DNA of 64,000 nucleotides from Sarcocystis neurona (GCA_000727475.1 KL647317.1:1322444-1386443); one strand, 5' to 3'. Positions 21,486-33,730 are shown, numbered from the stretch's first letter. Notes: generated by a model not told the origin, from the sequence alone. Numbers and translations: made by a program.

Positions 21486-24400
21486 ATGCAGCGCAAACAA
21501 CAGCAGCACCGGTTGACGCCCCAACGGCATCGACCGTTCCCGCCTTCGGGTTGTCAGGAGTGGGGTATTCCAGCACCTTCCTCCGGTGGTGTTGCTGCTG
21601 CAGCGCCGCGGTCCCAAGTGCCGCAGCAGCACTCCAGCAAACAGGCACAGCAACTGTTGGAACAGCAGTGGGGCGTGAGTAGCGGCAGTTGCACATCTTT
21701 AGGAGCTCCGCGGCCTTGGCTGCTGGAACGCCAGGGCGAGGCTGCCGCCAGCAGCATAGCCGCGTTCGAAGGGGCCATGGAGAAAGCAGCAGCGCCAACA
21801 GCAGGCTCCTGGACCGGGAACCCAGCAGCAGCATCAAGAGCAAAGGTCGCAGCGCAAGTCAGTGCAGCAGCGGGAGCCCTGCCACCACTCGACACGGCGA
21901 CAACAGCGCAGAGGGGGCCACCTGCAGCAACAGCAGCAGGACGCAGGGATGCGCTCGAGGGAGCGGTCGGGTGGGCGCTGCTGTCATCGGGCGAACCCGG
22001 AAATGCGGCCAGAATAAACAGCACGAGAGCAGCCGCAGGAGCAGCCACGGGGACACACGACGGAGCAGCCGGTGCTGGAGAGGACGCTTCTGCGGTAGCG
22101 GGGTCAGAAGACGCGAGTCGTGCGGATGCGTGGCTAGACGACTGCATTTCATGTTACGAAGTATGTGTGTCAGGTCTGCCTGTGAGCGTGGAGGACGTTC
22201 ACAAATCTAATGAGGGGTCGGAGACAGCAACACAGGAGAACGAGGAGGTGGTCCTGCAGTCTCGCAAGGCGGTTTCTGCGGGCGCTGTCTGGTCTTCGCG
22301 AGAGAAGTTGCGCAAGGGAGGGGAAGCGGAAGAGGAAGAGAAAGCTGCCGGCAGCCGTGAGTATCGAACCAGCACCACGAGCAGCAACAGCAACAAGAGT
22401 ACTACCGGCAGCAACCGCAGCAGCGGACCCGCCTGTGGGGCAACCCTCGCGCGCGCAACGAGGGGTAGCGAATACTGGGTTGCAGCAGCAGTTGCAGGGG
22501 AGGGCAGGGCTTTTGATTCTCTTAGAAATCCCCGAATAGATGCGACGCAACAACAGAACGGGAAGCAGCATCAGCACCTTTGGCCGCAGCCGGAGGAACA
22601 GAAGCCGCTTCCAGGGAACGCCAAAGGCGGATACGTAAGCGATGCCTTGTCTTCGCAGGATTTCGCGCGCCAGCTCTACGGAGGTAAGTACACTGCAGCA
22701 GCAGCAGCGGCGACACCCTTAGAGACCTACGCAGCGGGACGTACGGATGCGGCAGCAGCAGCACGACTTCTGGTTGTCGCCACGGGGTGCAGTAGCTGTG
22801 CTCGCTGCTCCCAGTGACGCTCCCCTGCGCCACGTGTTGCAGCAGCGACCTTCCATGAAGGACGGCAGAAGGAGCTTGTTTGCCAGCAGGCCCAGGTCCA
22901 CCAGCACGAGAAACACTGAGAGTAGCACGGAGTGCAGCCTCTCAGCAAAGTGTAGTGGACAGCGTGGGTAGAGACTAGGTTGTTGAGGCGTTCGGACTAA
23001 CTGTCGCATACAGCTTGTTTGTGTGTGGCGTTTGCTGCAGGAGCGGATGCTGCGGCTGCTGCCGCAGCGGGAAGATGGTGCGCGCCCGTAGCAGGAGCGC
23101 CTGTTGTGCCTGGGCTTACTGCTGCTGCTGCTGCGAAGGAGCGTCAGCCCCTTCCGCATTTCCACGGCAGTGCTGTGGCGATGAATGGCACCTTCCGTGA
23201 GGTGGAAAGCGAGAAGACGGGACCGGCAACAGCAGGGACAGCAGTAGCTGCTGCTGAAGGATACTATTACTGGGGAGGAGCCAAAGCAGCAGCGGGTGCC
23301 GCTGCTGCGGATCGAGGAGCAGGAGAGACAGAGAGGACCGAGGCTCGCGCACCGCTGCTGCGAGCAGCACTCAAGCAGCAGCTAGCTGCAGCACTGCAAG
23401 AGCAGCAGCGCGAGTGCAGCCCGTCGTTGCTGCAGGTGCTCCAGATGCACGACCCGCTGCAGCTTCCTCCCCATTTGCGCGTGCGTCCGGGAGCGGAAAA
23501 GGTGAGCAGCAGCATATGGGAGGTGGCCAACGAAGCCGAAGCACGCGACGAGAGAGAGAGACTTGATGTAGAGTTGGTGGCAGGAGCAGGAGCAATAGAT
23601 GCCGGTCCAGCACGAGGAGGCAGCAACAACGTGAGGCGGAAGCAGAGAGGCAAGCTGCAGCGAAGCCCTACACGAGCACACCAGCGAGGCCGGCAGAGTC
23701 TCAACAGTGACGTTTCTGCGTCGTATCCAGGAGGTGTTGCTGCTGCTGCTTATGGGATCTTTGATAACGCTCAGACGGATCCACCCGAGACCGCCCACGA
23801 GGGGGCTCCATCTCTTGCGGGCATTGCTGCTGGTGATGCAGCCTGTGTTCTAGACGCTGCTTCGTCGGCCACTGCCGCTGACGCAGGGGCCTCGATGGCT
23901 GCTGCATTTGCTGCTGCGGGGAGGAGAGGTGAAGAATTTCGTCAAGACCTCAAGCGCCAGACGAGCAACTCTTCAGACGCGACCACCTGCTGCTACAGCA
24001 GCAGCGTCTGGAGCAGCAGACGAAGCACGCTGCGCAGCAGCGAATCTGCTGCGCCGGTGAACCAGGAGGGTCGCTGCGTCAGTAACTGCTGCAGTGACGC
24101 AGCCGCTTCTCGTGTGCCCCCGCAGCAGCAGCTACTGCTTCGGGAAGCCGCTGCGTCGGAGGAGACAGCAAACGCTGGAGAGGCGACACTGCATGCGTGC
24201 GCATCCCACGGGCAACAGCTTAGCTGCACCGAAGACAACAGGACGGGTCTCGACAACGACAACTGCGGAGGCAGCAACAGTAGAAATGACCTCACTCAGC
24301 GACAGCAGCAGCAGACGGCACTCGTTATGGCAAATGACGCTGCATCGCTTGTTTCTCATGCCAGTGGAGCTGCTGCTGCTACTGCAATTACTGCTGACAG

Positions 24401-25934
24401 TACAGGGGCGTCACGCAGTGTCGCCGCAGGGGCAGGAGGCTGTGCCGATGCGCGCAGTGCTGCAGCAAGGGAGAACGCACCACCAGCAGGCGACAAAGCA
24501 GAGAAACAACAGCCACCACGGGTGCCCGACGAAGAGGGGGACGCCCAAAATGGAGAGGGAGAAGCAGCAAACGGCCGCCGCTTGCTGCGGCTGCTATCGA
24601 TTACACTGGCCGATTTGGAGGGAAATAACGCGGAAGTCTCGTCACAAGGTAGCAGCACCAGCAATAGCAGCACTGTGAACAGCGTCATCGGCAACAGCAG
24701 GAGCAGGAGCGTCGGGAGCGAGCTGAGGCAGGAGGAATTCGAGCGGCGTCGCTGGTTCCCGCCGCAGCAGCAGGAACAACAGCAGGAGCGTCGCCGCGCT
24801 GATGGGCAGACGGTGGCGCAGGGGGCTACAACAGAAAAGACAAAGCAGGAATGGCTTGCTAATGTATTTGAGGGAAAGACGCAGGGAAGCAACGAAAGCA
24901 TCACCAGCGGAGAGCTGAGATTGGAGAGTGGCTCAGACGAAGAGATTGGCAGACGTGTTTGCGTGCCACAGCAGCAGCACATGTTGGTGGACAGTGTCGG
25001 GGCCGTTCCTGCTGCCTTGAAACAGACGTCTCAGCCTTATAAAAATGAAGACGCTCTTGAAGGCTGTTGGCCTACAGCGGCGGAAGCCAGCAGCGAGGTA
25101 ACCGCTTTCAGCAGAAGTCGCAGCGACAACAGCAGCAGCGAGGAACGCAGCCAGTCCCACAGCAGAAGGCACAATAACAGCAGCCACGGCGGGACTGACG
25201 CGAGAGGCAGAATCCAGCAACGGTGTGCTGCTGTTGCTGACCTCGAGCAATATACGGAGGACATCCCTGCAAGGGCCACGGTAGAGAGCGGCATCCGAAC
25301 AGCCACTGCAGAAGCGGCCGTCTTTTCTACGGCACCAAAAGCAGCCTCGTCGGTGAGTGGGGGAGGCTTAGAAGCTGCCTACATGTCTTCTGGTGATGCG
25401 ATGGATGATGGAGCTGCACCTGGACACAGGTGCCCGTCTGAACAGCCAGGAGCAGATGCAAAGACGAGTAGCAGCAGCAGCACGAATTCTTTGCTGCTCA
25501 AACTGACCGATGTATGGCTGCCGCTCGCTCCGGCGGGGCAGCCTGCTCCAGCGGATACTCAACGCACTCCTGTCGTTTCTCCGCTATATAGTGAGCTCTA
25601 TTCAAGAAGCGTCATCTTCAGTGCGTCGCGGTCGCCAGCAGGCCCGCGACCGCTGACCGCTCCTACACCAGCAGCAGCAGAAGCGGCTGCCTGCAGAGAG
25701 CCTGGTGCCAGTGGGGGGTGGATCGACGGGCAAGCCAGCAGCAGCAGCGTCCTCTTCGAACGCCGCTGGACCGCGAGCGCAGGCGTCGGAGACAGGACAG
25801 TCTCCAGCGCTGTTGCGGCCGTTGCAGCAGCAGCAACGAGGGACGGGCGCGCAGAGCAGGGCACTGGTGCATCTGCGCGAGCAACAGAGCTAGGTCGAAG
25901 CGCCTTCATGGACTTCTCCCAACGTTTCATGCTG
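21486..25934 (+). CDS. N-terminal exons of a giant low-complexity protein, probably the ApiAP2 protein (exons 21486-22683, 23041-25934)
   Basis: ATG 21486 follows an in-frame TGA by three codons, which supports it as the start. Exon 1 ends at 22683 before GTAAGT. Exon 2 starts at 23041 after TTTGCTGCAG; both boundaries are phase 1. Exon 2 ends at 25934 before GTACGT in phase 0. The product has about 1,360 residues with many Ala, Gln, Ser and Asn runs and a few complex stretches such as DDCISCYEVCVSGLPVSVED near residue 220. No catalytic or structural domain is recognised. A phase-0 acceptor at 26563 joins it to the next long exon, so it may be the N-terminal part of the ApiAP2 protein; otherwise it is a separate gene ending at TAG 25946. 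Confidence 0.6.
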
Positions 25935-26563
25935 GTACGTCTGTAGCCACCAGAGAAAAATGAGAGCACTCTGATGGGGCAACACAAGCACGCACATATA
26001 CAAAGATATATGTATATATATACGTGTACGTGTGCATTTTGAACAGCTAGGCATAGAGATGCATTCAAGTGTGTATCCGTGTGACCTTCGGGAAGAAAGA
26101 CGACAAACACACATACAATTACATAAACGAATATTTTTGAGCATTTCGAAAAGTGAGACAACAGAGATAAGTAGCGGAGGCCCGAGGAAAGGATAGGTCC
26201 AGTAGTGCTGCTGGGCGTGCTGTGTTCCGAGGTCGCTCGCGGCGCTGGCTTCAGCGACCGTCTCCTGTTCTGGTGCTGCCTCTGCGGGCGCTCTTCCGTC
26301 GCCACTGCACTGTCGCCTGCGGTGGCGAAGCTTGCTGTACGCGTTTTGTCGCTGCAGGGACCGTCCCATTTCATCATCGCCTGTGTGTTTAAATTTGCGT
26401 GCGCATTTTCGTGGACAGTTCACGACAAGAAGTGTGGATACCTCCTGGAGGATCGTCTACGGTCGGTTCTACGTAGTACTGTTTTGCTGGGACGGTCTGG
26501 TGTGTCAGTCTATGTGCGTTTGTGCGTGTACGTGTGTGCGCCGTGCTGTGTCTTCGGCTGCAG
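25935..26563 (+). other. Intron or short intergenic gap
   Basis: 629 nt between GTACGT at 25935 and CTTCGGCTGCAG ending at 26563, with TATATA microsatellite at about 25995-26030. The phase-0 boundaries on both sides allow splicing. A promoter and 5' UTR for an independent downstream gene could also fit here. Confidence 0.45.
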
Positions 26564-29500
26564 CCACCGGCAGCAGGAGGCGGAAGGCTTCTTGGCGGAG
26601 TGCATGGCAGCAGCTGCTGCAACATGCGCGAGACAGGCGACACATGCAGTCCTAAGGATGCCTCCACTATATTTGTTGGCGTTAGATCTACGCTGCTCAG
26701 AGTACTGGAAGATCTGCATACGAGTTGCTGTTGCTGCAGCAGAGCAACGGCGCAAGAACATCCCACCGTACACAATCCCTGCTGCTCGTACCACTTCCCT
26801 CAACGCCCGCTTCCTGCGTCTGTTGCCGATGCCACCTTTCCGACGACGGCTGCTGCCCCAGAAGTACGTCCTGCTCCCGCAGCTCCTCGTGCGGCTGGTG
26901 CAGCTGCAGTCGATACGAGAGACCGTGCTCCTTCTAGCGGGCTGTGCAGTACCAAGGAAGAGCCAGCTGGAAGTGCTGGTGACGGCGAGGACATCCAAGC
27001 AGCAACTTCGCTGCAGCAGCAACAACAGAAGCGTGGAAATGAGGAGGCGAAGGAGGAACCGCAGCAGCAGTTGCATCCTCAGCAGAAGGGTACAAGGGAA
27101 CAACCGCAGCAGGACGAAGATAGACCGGCTGTCGCTGACGAAGAAGATGCCAGTAAGCGTTCAGCAACGGAGACAACTCTTGACACTGGTCTGCCGCAGA
27201 TTGCCGCAGGAGCAGCAGGAAGAACAAGCGAAGCAACAGCACTAACAGCGACAGCAGGAATAAGGACAGCAGCTGGTGTAGCAAGCGGAGCTCTGCCACG
27301 CAACAGTGTAGATAGCAGCGAAGAACAGCAGGCATTGAGCGGGCGCACGGGTCCCGCTCCAGTAGCGGAGGCACCAGAAGGAGCCGCGGACGCTCCGGGC
27401 GAGGATGCAGCCACAAAGGAGGCGGCAGGAGCAGCAAAGGCGACGTCAGAGACATCCCCACTTGACGCTGCAAGACCAAAAGAAGAAGAAGAAGCGTCAA
27501 CGGGCTGCACGAAGGAAAAGGAGGGGAGGCAAGAACTTCTTGCAAATAATGAGGTGGCAGCCGAAGGCGAAGAGCGAAGAACAGCGGGAACAACAGCAGC
27601 GGGAACAACAGCAGCGACAACAGCAACAGCGGCAGGTAAGTTAGGAAAAGTAGGGGAGACGGAAGGAGAGGAAGAAGGCCAACAGGACGGTATAATTCTG
27701 TCGGGGGATGACGCGCTTCTGTCCACGCGTGGGTCTTCCTATGCAGACGATGGAGCCGATACTATCTTTGCACAGCATTCGACAAGCCACAGCATATCGT
27801 CTCTGTCGGCTGCTGCTTCGTTCGTCGGAGTCGAAGGAGAGACCGTCGATGACGCCGGTGCTGCCGCAGCAGAAACAGAGCGACCGCTGGACAACCTTGA
27901 GGTAGGAGGCGAGCAGAAGAAGACAGCAAGCGCCGAAGCGGCCTCCTTCCTGAGACCGCAGCCTCCTTCCCTTGACCTGCTGCCTACGCCTTCCTCTTTC
28001 GCATCATCGTCGACCTCTCCTGTTTCGTCTTTCACCTCGTCAGGGTCGCCGTGTTGTGCCTACGATACAGGTGCTGCCGCCGCGGCTGCTGGCGACGGGA
28101 GTGCTGCTGACGCTGCCGGTGAGAAGTTTGCTGCTCCACCCGCGGATGCGCCCGCTGACGCTGCTGATGATGCGGCGTCTGCAGCAGCAGCACCTGCGTC
28201 TGATGCTGCTGGGAAGTACCTGGCTTTTTATAATTTCAGCGCAGACGGAAATACGAAGGAAGAGAACGCAGCACCACTGGCGACCGCGCAAGATGCAGCG
28301 CGCGACGCCAGCAGTACCAATCCTTTGGACAGTATCGCTATCTCGCAGCAGCAGCAGCAGGGAAACTCTCAAACAACAACAACAACCCCCGCTTCCTCTT
28401 CCGTTGCTGGAACGATTTTGAGTGTGAAAGCTACAGGTGCGGGTGATTTGCTTGCTTCTTGTATCACTCGTGCTTCTGGTTCTGGTGCTGCAGCTCTTGG
28501 CGTCGCTGCCGTGGGATCTGCTGCTGACGCTGCGGTGGCCAGTGCTGCGTCAGTCGCTGGTCCTGTCTCGACTGAGAGCCCTGTAGTCGACGTTGCAGCT
28601 AGTGTTGCATCTGATGCTGGCTGTTCTACTGCAGAGACAGAAGAAAGTTCTCCTTCTCGTCTTTCTCAAGGAGACGATTGCGACGCCGCACCTGTATGCC
28701 GCAGCACTCCTGGCGCGTCCGTGTCGGGCGGACATGCCGTTCAGTCAGCCGCAGCGTCAGCAACCCCAGGTGCACCAGGAGACGAAGCTAACCGAGAAAC
28801 CGGAGACGCACCTGCAGTGATTGATATGCGACCAACGGCAGCTGCAGCATGTGCACGTGCTTCCTTGCACGACATGTTTTACTATCACGCAGATCAGTTG
28901 CGCTCTGCGCATTTGTTTGTGGAAATGCTGCCCTACGTAGAAGTTTTCCGGCCGTGTCTCTCTGCGTACGTCCTGCCATCTCTGCTGCCTGCCGTGGCGC
29001 AGCAGCTGCTGCTGTCGGAGCTGCAGCTGCTTCGTGCCGAGCCCAGTCGCTACCTGAGTTGCAACGCCTTCCTGTGGACGGGCAAACCCGGCGCTTATCA
29101 GTGTATGGAGGACGCCCGGCTGATGCTGTCGTCGCAGGAGTATCTGCGTCCTCCGACGCTGTCCCGTAAAGCGTCTTCGAAGGCTAACGCTGCTGCTGCT
29201 GCTAGTGGCGGTGGTGGTGCCACTTCGATAGCATCCGCACCGCAGACGCGGCGGCAGGCTCTGGAAGCTGAGCAGCACCAGCAGCGGCAGCAAGCCCTCT
29301 CAAAGGAGAGCGCGATGGGAGCTGCTTCAGGGGCACGCAGCCCAGCCGATGATGCTTCTGCGGCTGGGGGTCGGCAAAACACAGCAGCTACTGCAGCAGC
29401 TTCGACGTGCCTGTCTGGACCGGAGCGAGCAGCTCGGGGAGACGGCGACGTGCACTGCAAGAAGCTTGAAGATGCGACAGCAGCAGCACCGCCAGCACTA

Positions 29501-32500
29501 GCGATGGACGGAGGAGAAAGGACCGAGCCGGAACTTCCGAGCAGCTTTCCTTCGGCAGCTGGAAAGAGGGACGACTATACATGCTTTGGTGCTGATTCAG
29601 AAGAAAGTGAAGGTGTGTCGATGCTCGATCCAGCAATTTTCTTTTGTGTTGCCCCCACAGAATTAGCGGCAGAGAAGGCGTCACTCGTGCGTCTGCTGCG
29701 AGCGCTGCGGCGTGCTGCGCCTTCGTGGGGAGCGCAGCAGCACTCAGGCTTCGCCTACCATCTGTTGCAGGTGCTGCAAATCAACTCACTGCAGTCGCCT
29801 CTTCTTCACGCATACAAAATTGTGCTGCAGCAGCTACAGGCGGTACCGCCTCGCCAGTGGACTCTCGACAACGTCTTAGACGTACTGCAAGACCTGGAGT
29901 GCATCAAAAATATGGACGCCGCTCATGCGGACACATCGCGCCGACAGCACGAACAGCACATGGCTATGCTGCACCAGGATCAGCAGCAGCAGAAGAGGGC
30001 GGAGCACCAGCAGGGGAAGAACCGGGAGCTGCTACCGGACGAACCGCAGGGGTCGGGGCTGCTGTTTTCACGGCGAATGGACACAGACACGCAGGCAGCA
30101 GAGCGTGGAAGTGTAACTGCATTGCTATCACAAGAGACGATGAACAGAAAGGAAAGGTATGAGGTGCCACACGACGCGCAGCTGCAGCAACCGTCATACC
30201 TGCAGCTGCCAGGAACGCAGGCGAGTGGAGATTCGGTAGGTCCGTGGTGTAGTGCCCCGGGACAGCAGGAGGACCTGGCAGCGCGCGTCGCAGCAGCGGA
30301 AGGAAAAAGGAGAGGAGGACGAGGAGGAGGTGAGGCAGCAGGAACTGCTGATATGAACGGTGCTACTGCTGGTGAATTGGAAGCTGCTGTGGGGGAGACG
30401 GGGCTGCAGGATCTACAACCCCAGCAGGAGACAGGGAGACATTTTGACGGCGTAGTGCCGCAACAGGCCGCAGCCGCCAGAAATGCCAACTGCGGGGAAG
30501 GCGGAGACGAAGGAGAGCTTGCCTTGTCTAGGGTGCAGGAGAGCAGCAGCGACGGCAGCAAGCAGCTGAGAACGGCGTTAAACTACTTCGAGACAGGCAC
30601 CAGGGGCAACAAAAGCAGCAGCGGGTGGGATCCCTCAGCATCGGGCGCAGAATTCTCGACGAGTGAAGCCGCGGCGGCGGCGAATTGTAGGCGACTGCAA
30701 GAGTTGCTGCAGCTGCTGCCTCCTGATGTCTTTGCTGCGGCAGGAAGAAAGGGCGATGCATCGGCAGCAAGAGCAGCGGGAGGCGCAGATACTGTACAAC
30801 CGCCAGCGGGGAAATACGCGGCTTTGGGAGCCATGGACATAGATGTAGGGATTCCTGTTAGGGTGGCCGCTTGCGCCAGTCGCGCTGCGGTGCGGTCACA
30901 GCCGCTGCGGACAGGTGCGGCAGGAGAAGCCTCGTGCAATAGCACCGACAGCAGCGAAGGGACGGCCAGCAGCAGCTGCAACAACTCATCCGTTTTCAGC
31001 AGAACAGCCAGGGCCAACCGCTCGTGGAACGAAACTGCAGCAACACGGCAGGATTTCCTCGCAGACGACGGAGCGGCTTGCGGTTCTGCATTTGCTGTTT
31101 CGTCGGGGATCGAGATACCAGGAGCAGCAAGGGAAAGCTATCTAGGCGGCGCAAGGACAGACGGGGCGGAGGACAGCCGAGGGGCAGGACGGCGAGAAAT
31201 GCTTGCTTCAGCAGGTATTGCTGGCAAGGACTCCGGAGTGCACCAGCTGCAGCAGAGCGACGAGGCGTCGGCTCCTGTTACTGCGGTGTGGGATCGGAGG
31301 CTCTGTCGAGATGCCGGCGGTGCTGATTGTGCGACCGCTGCCTCGTTCAACAGCGCAGCGCCTGGAGGCTTTCCTCAGGACCGTGAGCCAGCGTGTAGAG
31401 TACCGTTACCGGCACAGGTGCAGGAAGAGCAGCAGTCAGCGAGCGCGGAACAGCAACAGGGAACGGGGCAGCAGTGTGAACAGACAAGAGAGCAGCAGTT
31501 CGCGAAGCCGCGGGAGCAGCGAGACGGACCGCAACTGCGGGAGACTGACGCACTGGAGGAGCAGCAGCAGGAGGGCCAGCAGCAAAACGCGAAAGATTAT
31601 CTCTCAGACAGAGGCGTGGGACCCTATAGAGCACTTGCAACCAATTTAACGGGTGGGACACCAGCTAGAGCCCAGCAGTCGACAGGGGTGCAGTCCACCT
31701 GCGAAGACCCGACACACGTGCGCTTCGTACAAGCAGCAGCAGCAGCAAGGGGCACGTCACCAGCAGGTGGAGCAGCAGGCGTCGCAGGGAACAGCCCAGC
31801 AAGAGACCTGGCAGGAAGGAGCGACAGTCGGGAAGAAGCAGACATCGGAGCGAGGGAACAGAGCTGCTTACTCTTCAGTGAGGGCGCGGGCGACACCATC
31901 GCCCACGCAGAAGATGAAAGACTGCAACAACAGCAGCAGCACATTCTGCGCAGCAGTGACGGAGGGGCGTTGGTCCCTGCCTCTGTCGTTGCGAAGTTTG
32001 AGGAGGCAGCAGCAGCAGCAGCAGCAACCGGAGCGGCGTCGGAAGTAAGCTGTGAAGCGTTGCTGGAAGCTCTGCAGCAGCTGCTGCAGATCCATGAGGG
32101 CGAACAAGCGAAGGACAGCAACAAAAGTGTTGATTATTCGAAGAACGGCGGTGAGCCGTCTTCGGAAGACCCGCAGCACCAGCAGCTGCTGACGACCCTG
32201 CTGCAGCTGGCGGGCTGCTGCAGACCGGAAGGCTTCACTTCGGAGTCAGCCGCTTTGGGCTTTGAGGCCGTTTTGACTGCGTGCCGTCAGCAGCTGCAGC
32301 AGCGACTTCACGAAGACTCCACAGCAGTTGGCAAGCAGAAGCAGCTGCAGCGACGCACGCAGCAGCAAGACGGAACTCTTGCACCAGCGGCGGGGACCAC
32401 GTGGGCCGAGGAGTCACCAGCCGAAGCCGCACGCGTTGTCGCCGCCGGAGCAGCGGAGTCTACTGATGAGACGTTGCCGCTCTCCGACCCCACCTCTCAG

Positions 32501-32656
32501 CCACTGCTGCTGCTACCGCCAAGCAAACGCACTGCCGCCCAGTCGTTACCCGTCGGTAGACTGTCACGCAGCTGCACAGCGCCCATATCCTCCTTGTATC
32601 GTAAGTTACCCAAGCAAGGAAGCGTACCGTTCGTCCTATCTGCGTGCGCTGTGTAG
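26564..32656 (+). CDS. Giant exon with ACDC-like segment, probably central part of an ApiAP2 protein
   Basis: A plus-strand frame uninterrupted for more than 6 kb, ending at TAG 32656, with a GTAAGT donor at 32601 (phase 1). Most of it is Ala/Gln/Ser/Glu/Gly runs. Two segments are not low-complexity. At about 28855-29165 the protein reads LHDMFYYHADQLR then SAHLFVEMLPYVEVFRPCL. This resembles the ACDC (AP2-coincident) domain pattern of helix, then PYL.LF..CL....LP. At about 29635-29935 a helical stretch includes SPLLHAYKIVLQQLQAVPPR. The ACDC-like match is by eye and tentative, but it supports membership in an ApiAP2 protein. If spliced at 32601 to 33731, the gene continues into the AP2 exons; if not, it is a protein of about 2,000 residues. 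Confidence 0.72.
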   Translation, partial: PPAAGGGRLLGGVHGSSCCNMRETGDTCSPKDASTIFVGVRSTLLRVLEDLHTSCCCCSRATAQEHPTVHNPCCSYHFPQRPLPASVADATFPTTAAAPEVRPAPAAPRAAGAAAVDTRDRAPSSGLCSTKEEPAGSAGDGEDIQAATSLQQQQQKRGNEEAKEEPQQQLHPQQKGTREQPQQDEDRPAVADEEDASKRSATETTLDTGLPQIAAGAAGRTSEATALTATAGIRTAAGVASGALPRNSVDSSEEQQALSGRTGPAPVAEAPEGAADAPGEDAATKEAAGAAKATSETSPLDAARPKEEEEASTGCTKEKEGRQELLANNEVAAEGEERRTAGTTAAGTTAATTATAAGKLGKVGETEGEEEGQQDGIILSGDDALLSTRGSSYADDGADTIFAQHSTSHSISSLSAAASFVGVEGETVDDAGAAAAETERPLDNLEVGGEQKKTASAEAASFLRPQPPSLDLLPTPSSFASSSTSPVSSFTSSGSPCCAYDTGAAAAAAGDGSAADAAGEKFAAPPADAPADAADDAASAAAAPASDAAGKYLAFYNFSADGNTKEENAAPLATAQDAARDASSTNPLDSIAISQQQQQGNSQTTTTTPASSSVAGTILSVKATGAGDLLASCITRASGSGAAALGVAAVGSAADAAVASAASVAGPVSTESPVVDVAASVASDAGCSTAETEESSPSRLSQGDDCDAAPVCRSTPGASVSGGHAVQSAAASATPGAPGDEANRETGDAPAVIDMRPTAAAACARASLHDMFYYHADQLRSAHLFVEMLPYVEVFRPCLSAYVLPSLLPAVAQQLLLSELQLLRAEPSRYLSCNAFLWTGKPGAYQCMEDARLMLSSQEYLRPPTLSRKASSKANAAAAASGGGGATSIASAPQTRRQALEAEQHQQRQQALSKESAMGAASGARSPADDASAAGGRQNTAATAAASTCLSGPERAARGDGDVHCKKLEDATAAAPPALAMDGGERTEPELPSSFPSAAGKRDDYTCFGADSEESEGVSMLDPAIFFCVAPTELAAEKASLVRLLRALRRAAPSWGAQQHSGFAYHLLQVLQINSLQSPLLHAYKIVLQQLQAVPPRQWTLDNVLDVLQDLECIKNMDAAHADTSRRQHEQHMAMLHQDQQQQKRAEHQQGKNRELLPDEPQGSGLLFSRRMDTDTQAAERGSVTALLSQETMNRKERYEVPHDAQLQQPSYLQLPGTQASGDSVGPWCSAPGQQEDLAARVAAAEGKRRGGRGGGEAAGTADMNGATAGELEAAVGETGLQDLQPQQETGRHFDGVVPQQAAAARNANCGEGGDEGELALSRVQESSSDGSKQLRTALNYFETGTRGNKSSSGWDPSASGAEFSTSEAAAAANCRRLQELLQLLPPDVFAAAGRKGDASAARAAGGADTVQPPAGKYAALGAMDIDVGIPVRVAACASRAAVRSQPLRTGAAGEASCNSTDSSEGTASSSCNNSSVFSRTARANRSWNETAATRQDFLADDGAACGSAFAVSSGIEIPGAARESYLGGARTDGAEDSRGAGRREMLASAGIAGKDSGVHQLQQSDEASAPVTAVWDRRLCRDAGGADCATAASFNSAAPGGFPQDREPACRVPLPAQVQEEQQSASAEQQQGTGQQCEQTREQQFAKPREQRDGPQLRETDALEEQQQEGQQQNAKDYLSDRGVGPYRALATNLTGGTPARAQQSTGVQSTCEDPTHVRFVQAAAAARGTSPAGGAAGVAGNSPARDLAGRSDSREEADIGAREQSCLLFSEGAGDTIAHAEDERLQQQQQHILRSSDGGALVPASVVAKFEEAAAAAAATGAASEVSCEALLEALQQLLQIHEGEQAKDSNKSVDYSKNGGEPSSEDPQHQQLLTTLLQLAGCCRPEGFTSESAALGFEAVLTACRQQLQQRLHEDSTAVGKQKQLQRRTQQQDGTLAPAAGTTWAEESPAEAARVVAAGAAESTDETLPLSDPTSQPLLLLPPSKRTAAQSLPVGRLSRSCTAPISSLYRKLPKQGSVPFVLSACAV

Positions 32657-33730
32657 GCAGGCATGTACACTAATGCAGTCATATGCTGCATATAAATGGA
32701 AGAAGAGAGACAGATATACGTGAATATCTGGAATCGAGTTAATTCCTGCATACAAAGGAATGTACTGCACGTAGCACCGGTCTCCATTTCTGTCTCCCTC
32801 TGTGTAGAGATGACTGTACAGATGTTAACACGCATATGTACGCATGTGTCTGCACGGGTGTATATATATTAGCACATCAACGGACTGTACACGCAGAGAT
32901 ATATATATATATATGTACGTGTAGCAGTAGATACGAAAGCGAACGCCTGCGCGCAGACATTTTGAAAGTTGACTTTGCTGGGAACGCCTTGTCACGTGGG
33001 GACGCCTTGTCACGTCACTGACACCCTTCACACACCGTCGCGTGGCACCGTAATTATCTTTTTTTATGTGTGTACTTAAAAGTATAGATGTATGTCCTTT
33101 TGGCGACACATGTAGGTGTACGCCCGTGTCAACATGCATGTAGCTTGCAGGTCTCTGTACGGGTGTATGTGGAACCCGTCCCAGTTTCTCAAGAAGCAAA
33201 AAGGCGTGAGAGAGGGAGCAAGTGAGGGTCTACGTAGAAGAGCAGGCTGTGCAGCCTGCTGCCTCTTTTAACGTCGTGCTGTAAGGCTGTTACTGGCTTG
33301 CGACCCGGGCAACAGCTGCTGCTCTTGGTGGCTCTGTGCGCGGCCGTCGCAGCTGCCGGGGTTGCTGTTCTTTTCCTGCATGGTGACGCTATTGCGCGGT
33401 CCTGGTACTGCCGTAGCCACTGCTGATGCAGCAGTATCTGTTGCCTGCTGTTGCCTCGCTGCTGCTGGTTCTGTTCTTGCTATTCTGCAGCTTGTGCCAT
33501 TGCAGCTGACGGCATATTGCTGAAACTGCTGTCTCGCTGCAGCAGCTGCTGTAGCTGGTGTGGCGCTGAGTCTCTGTCTGCTACGGCGCAGCTGTTGGTT
33601 CTGGTGTGACAAAGTGGCAGGGCGCTGAGTGTGGGCGTGCGGCTGTGTGTCTACATTTGGTGGTGCTGCTGCTGCTTCTGATTCTGCTGTTGCTGTTGCT
33701 GCTGCTGCTGCTGGATTTGACTTGGAGCAG
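32601..33730 (+). other. Probable intron linking the giant exon to the AP2 exons
   Basis: 1,130 nt from GTAAGTTACC to GACTTGGAGCAG. It contains TATA-type microsatellite (32895-32915), a 15-nt repeat (GACGCCTTGTCACGT, near 32985 and 33000) and a CTG-rich 3' end. Phase 1 on both sides. Its size resembles the three downstream introns (939, 1,020 and 1,136 nt). An intergenic region is the alternative. Confidence 0.45.
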
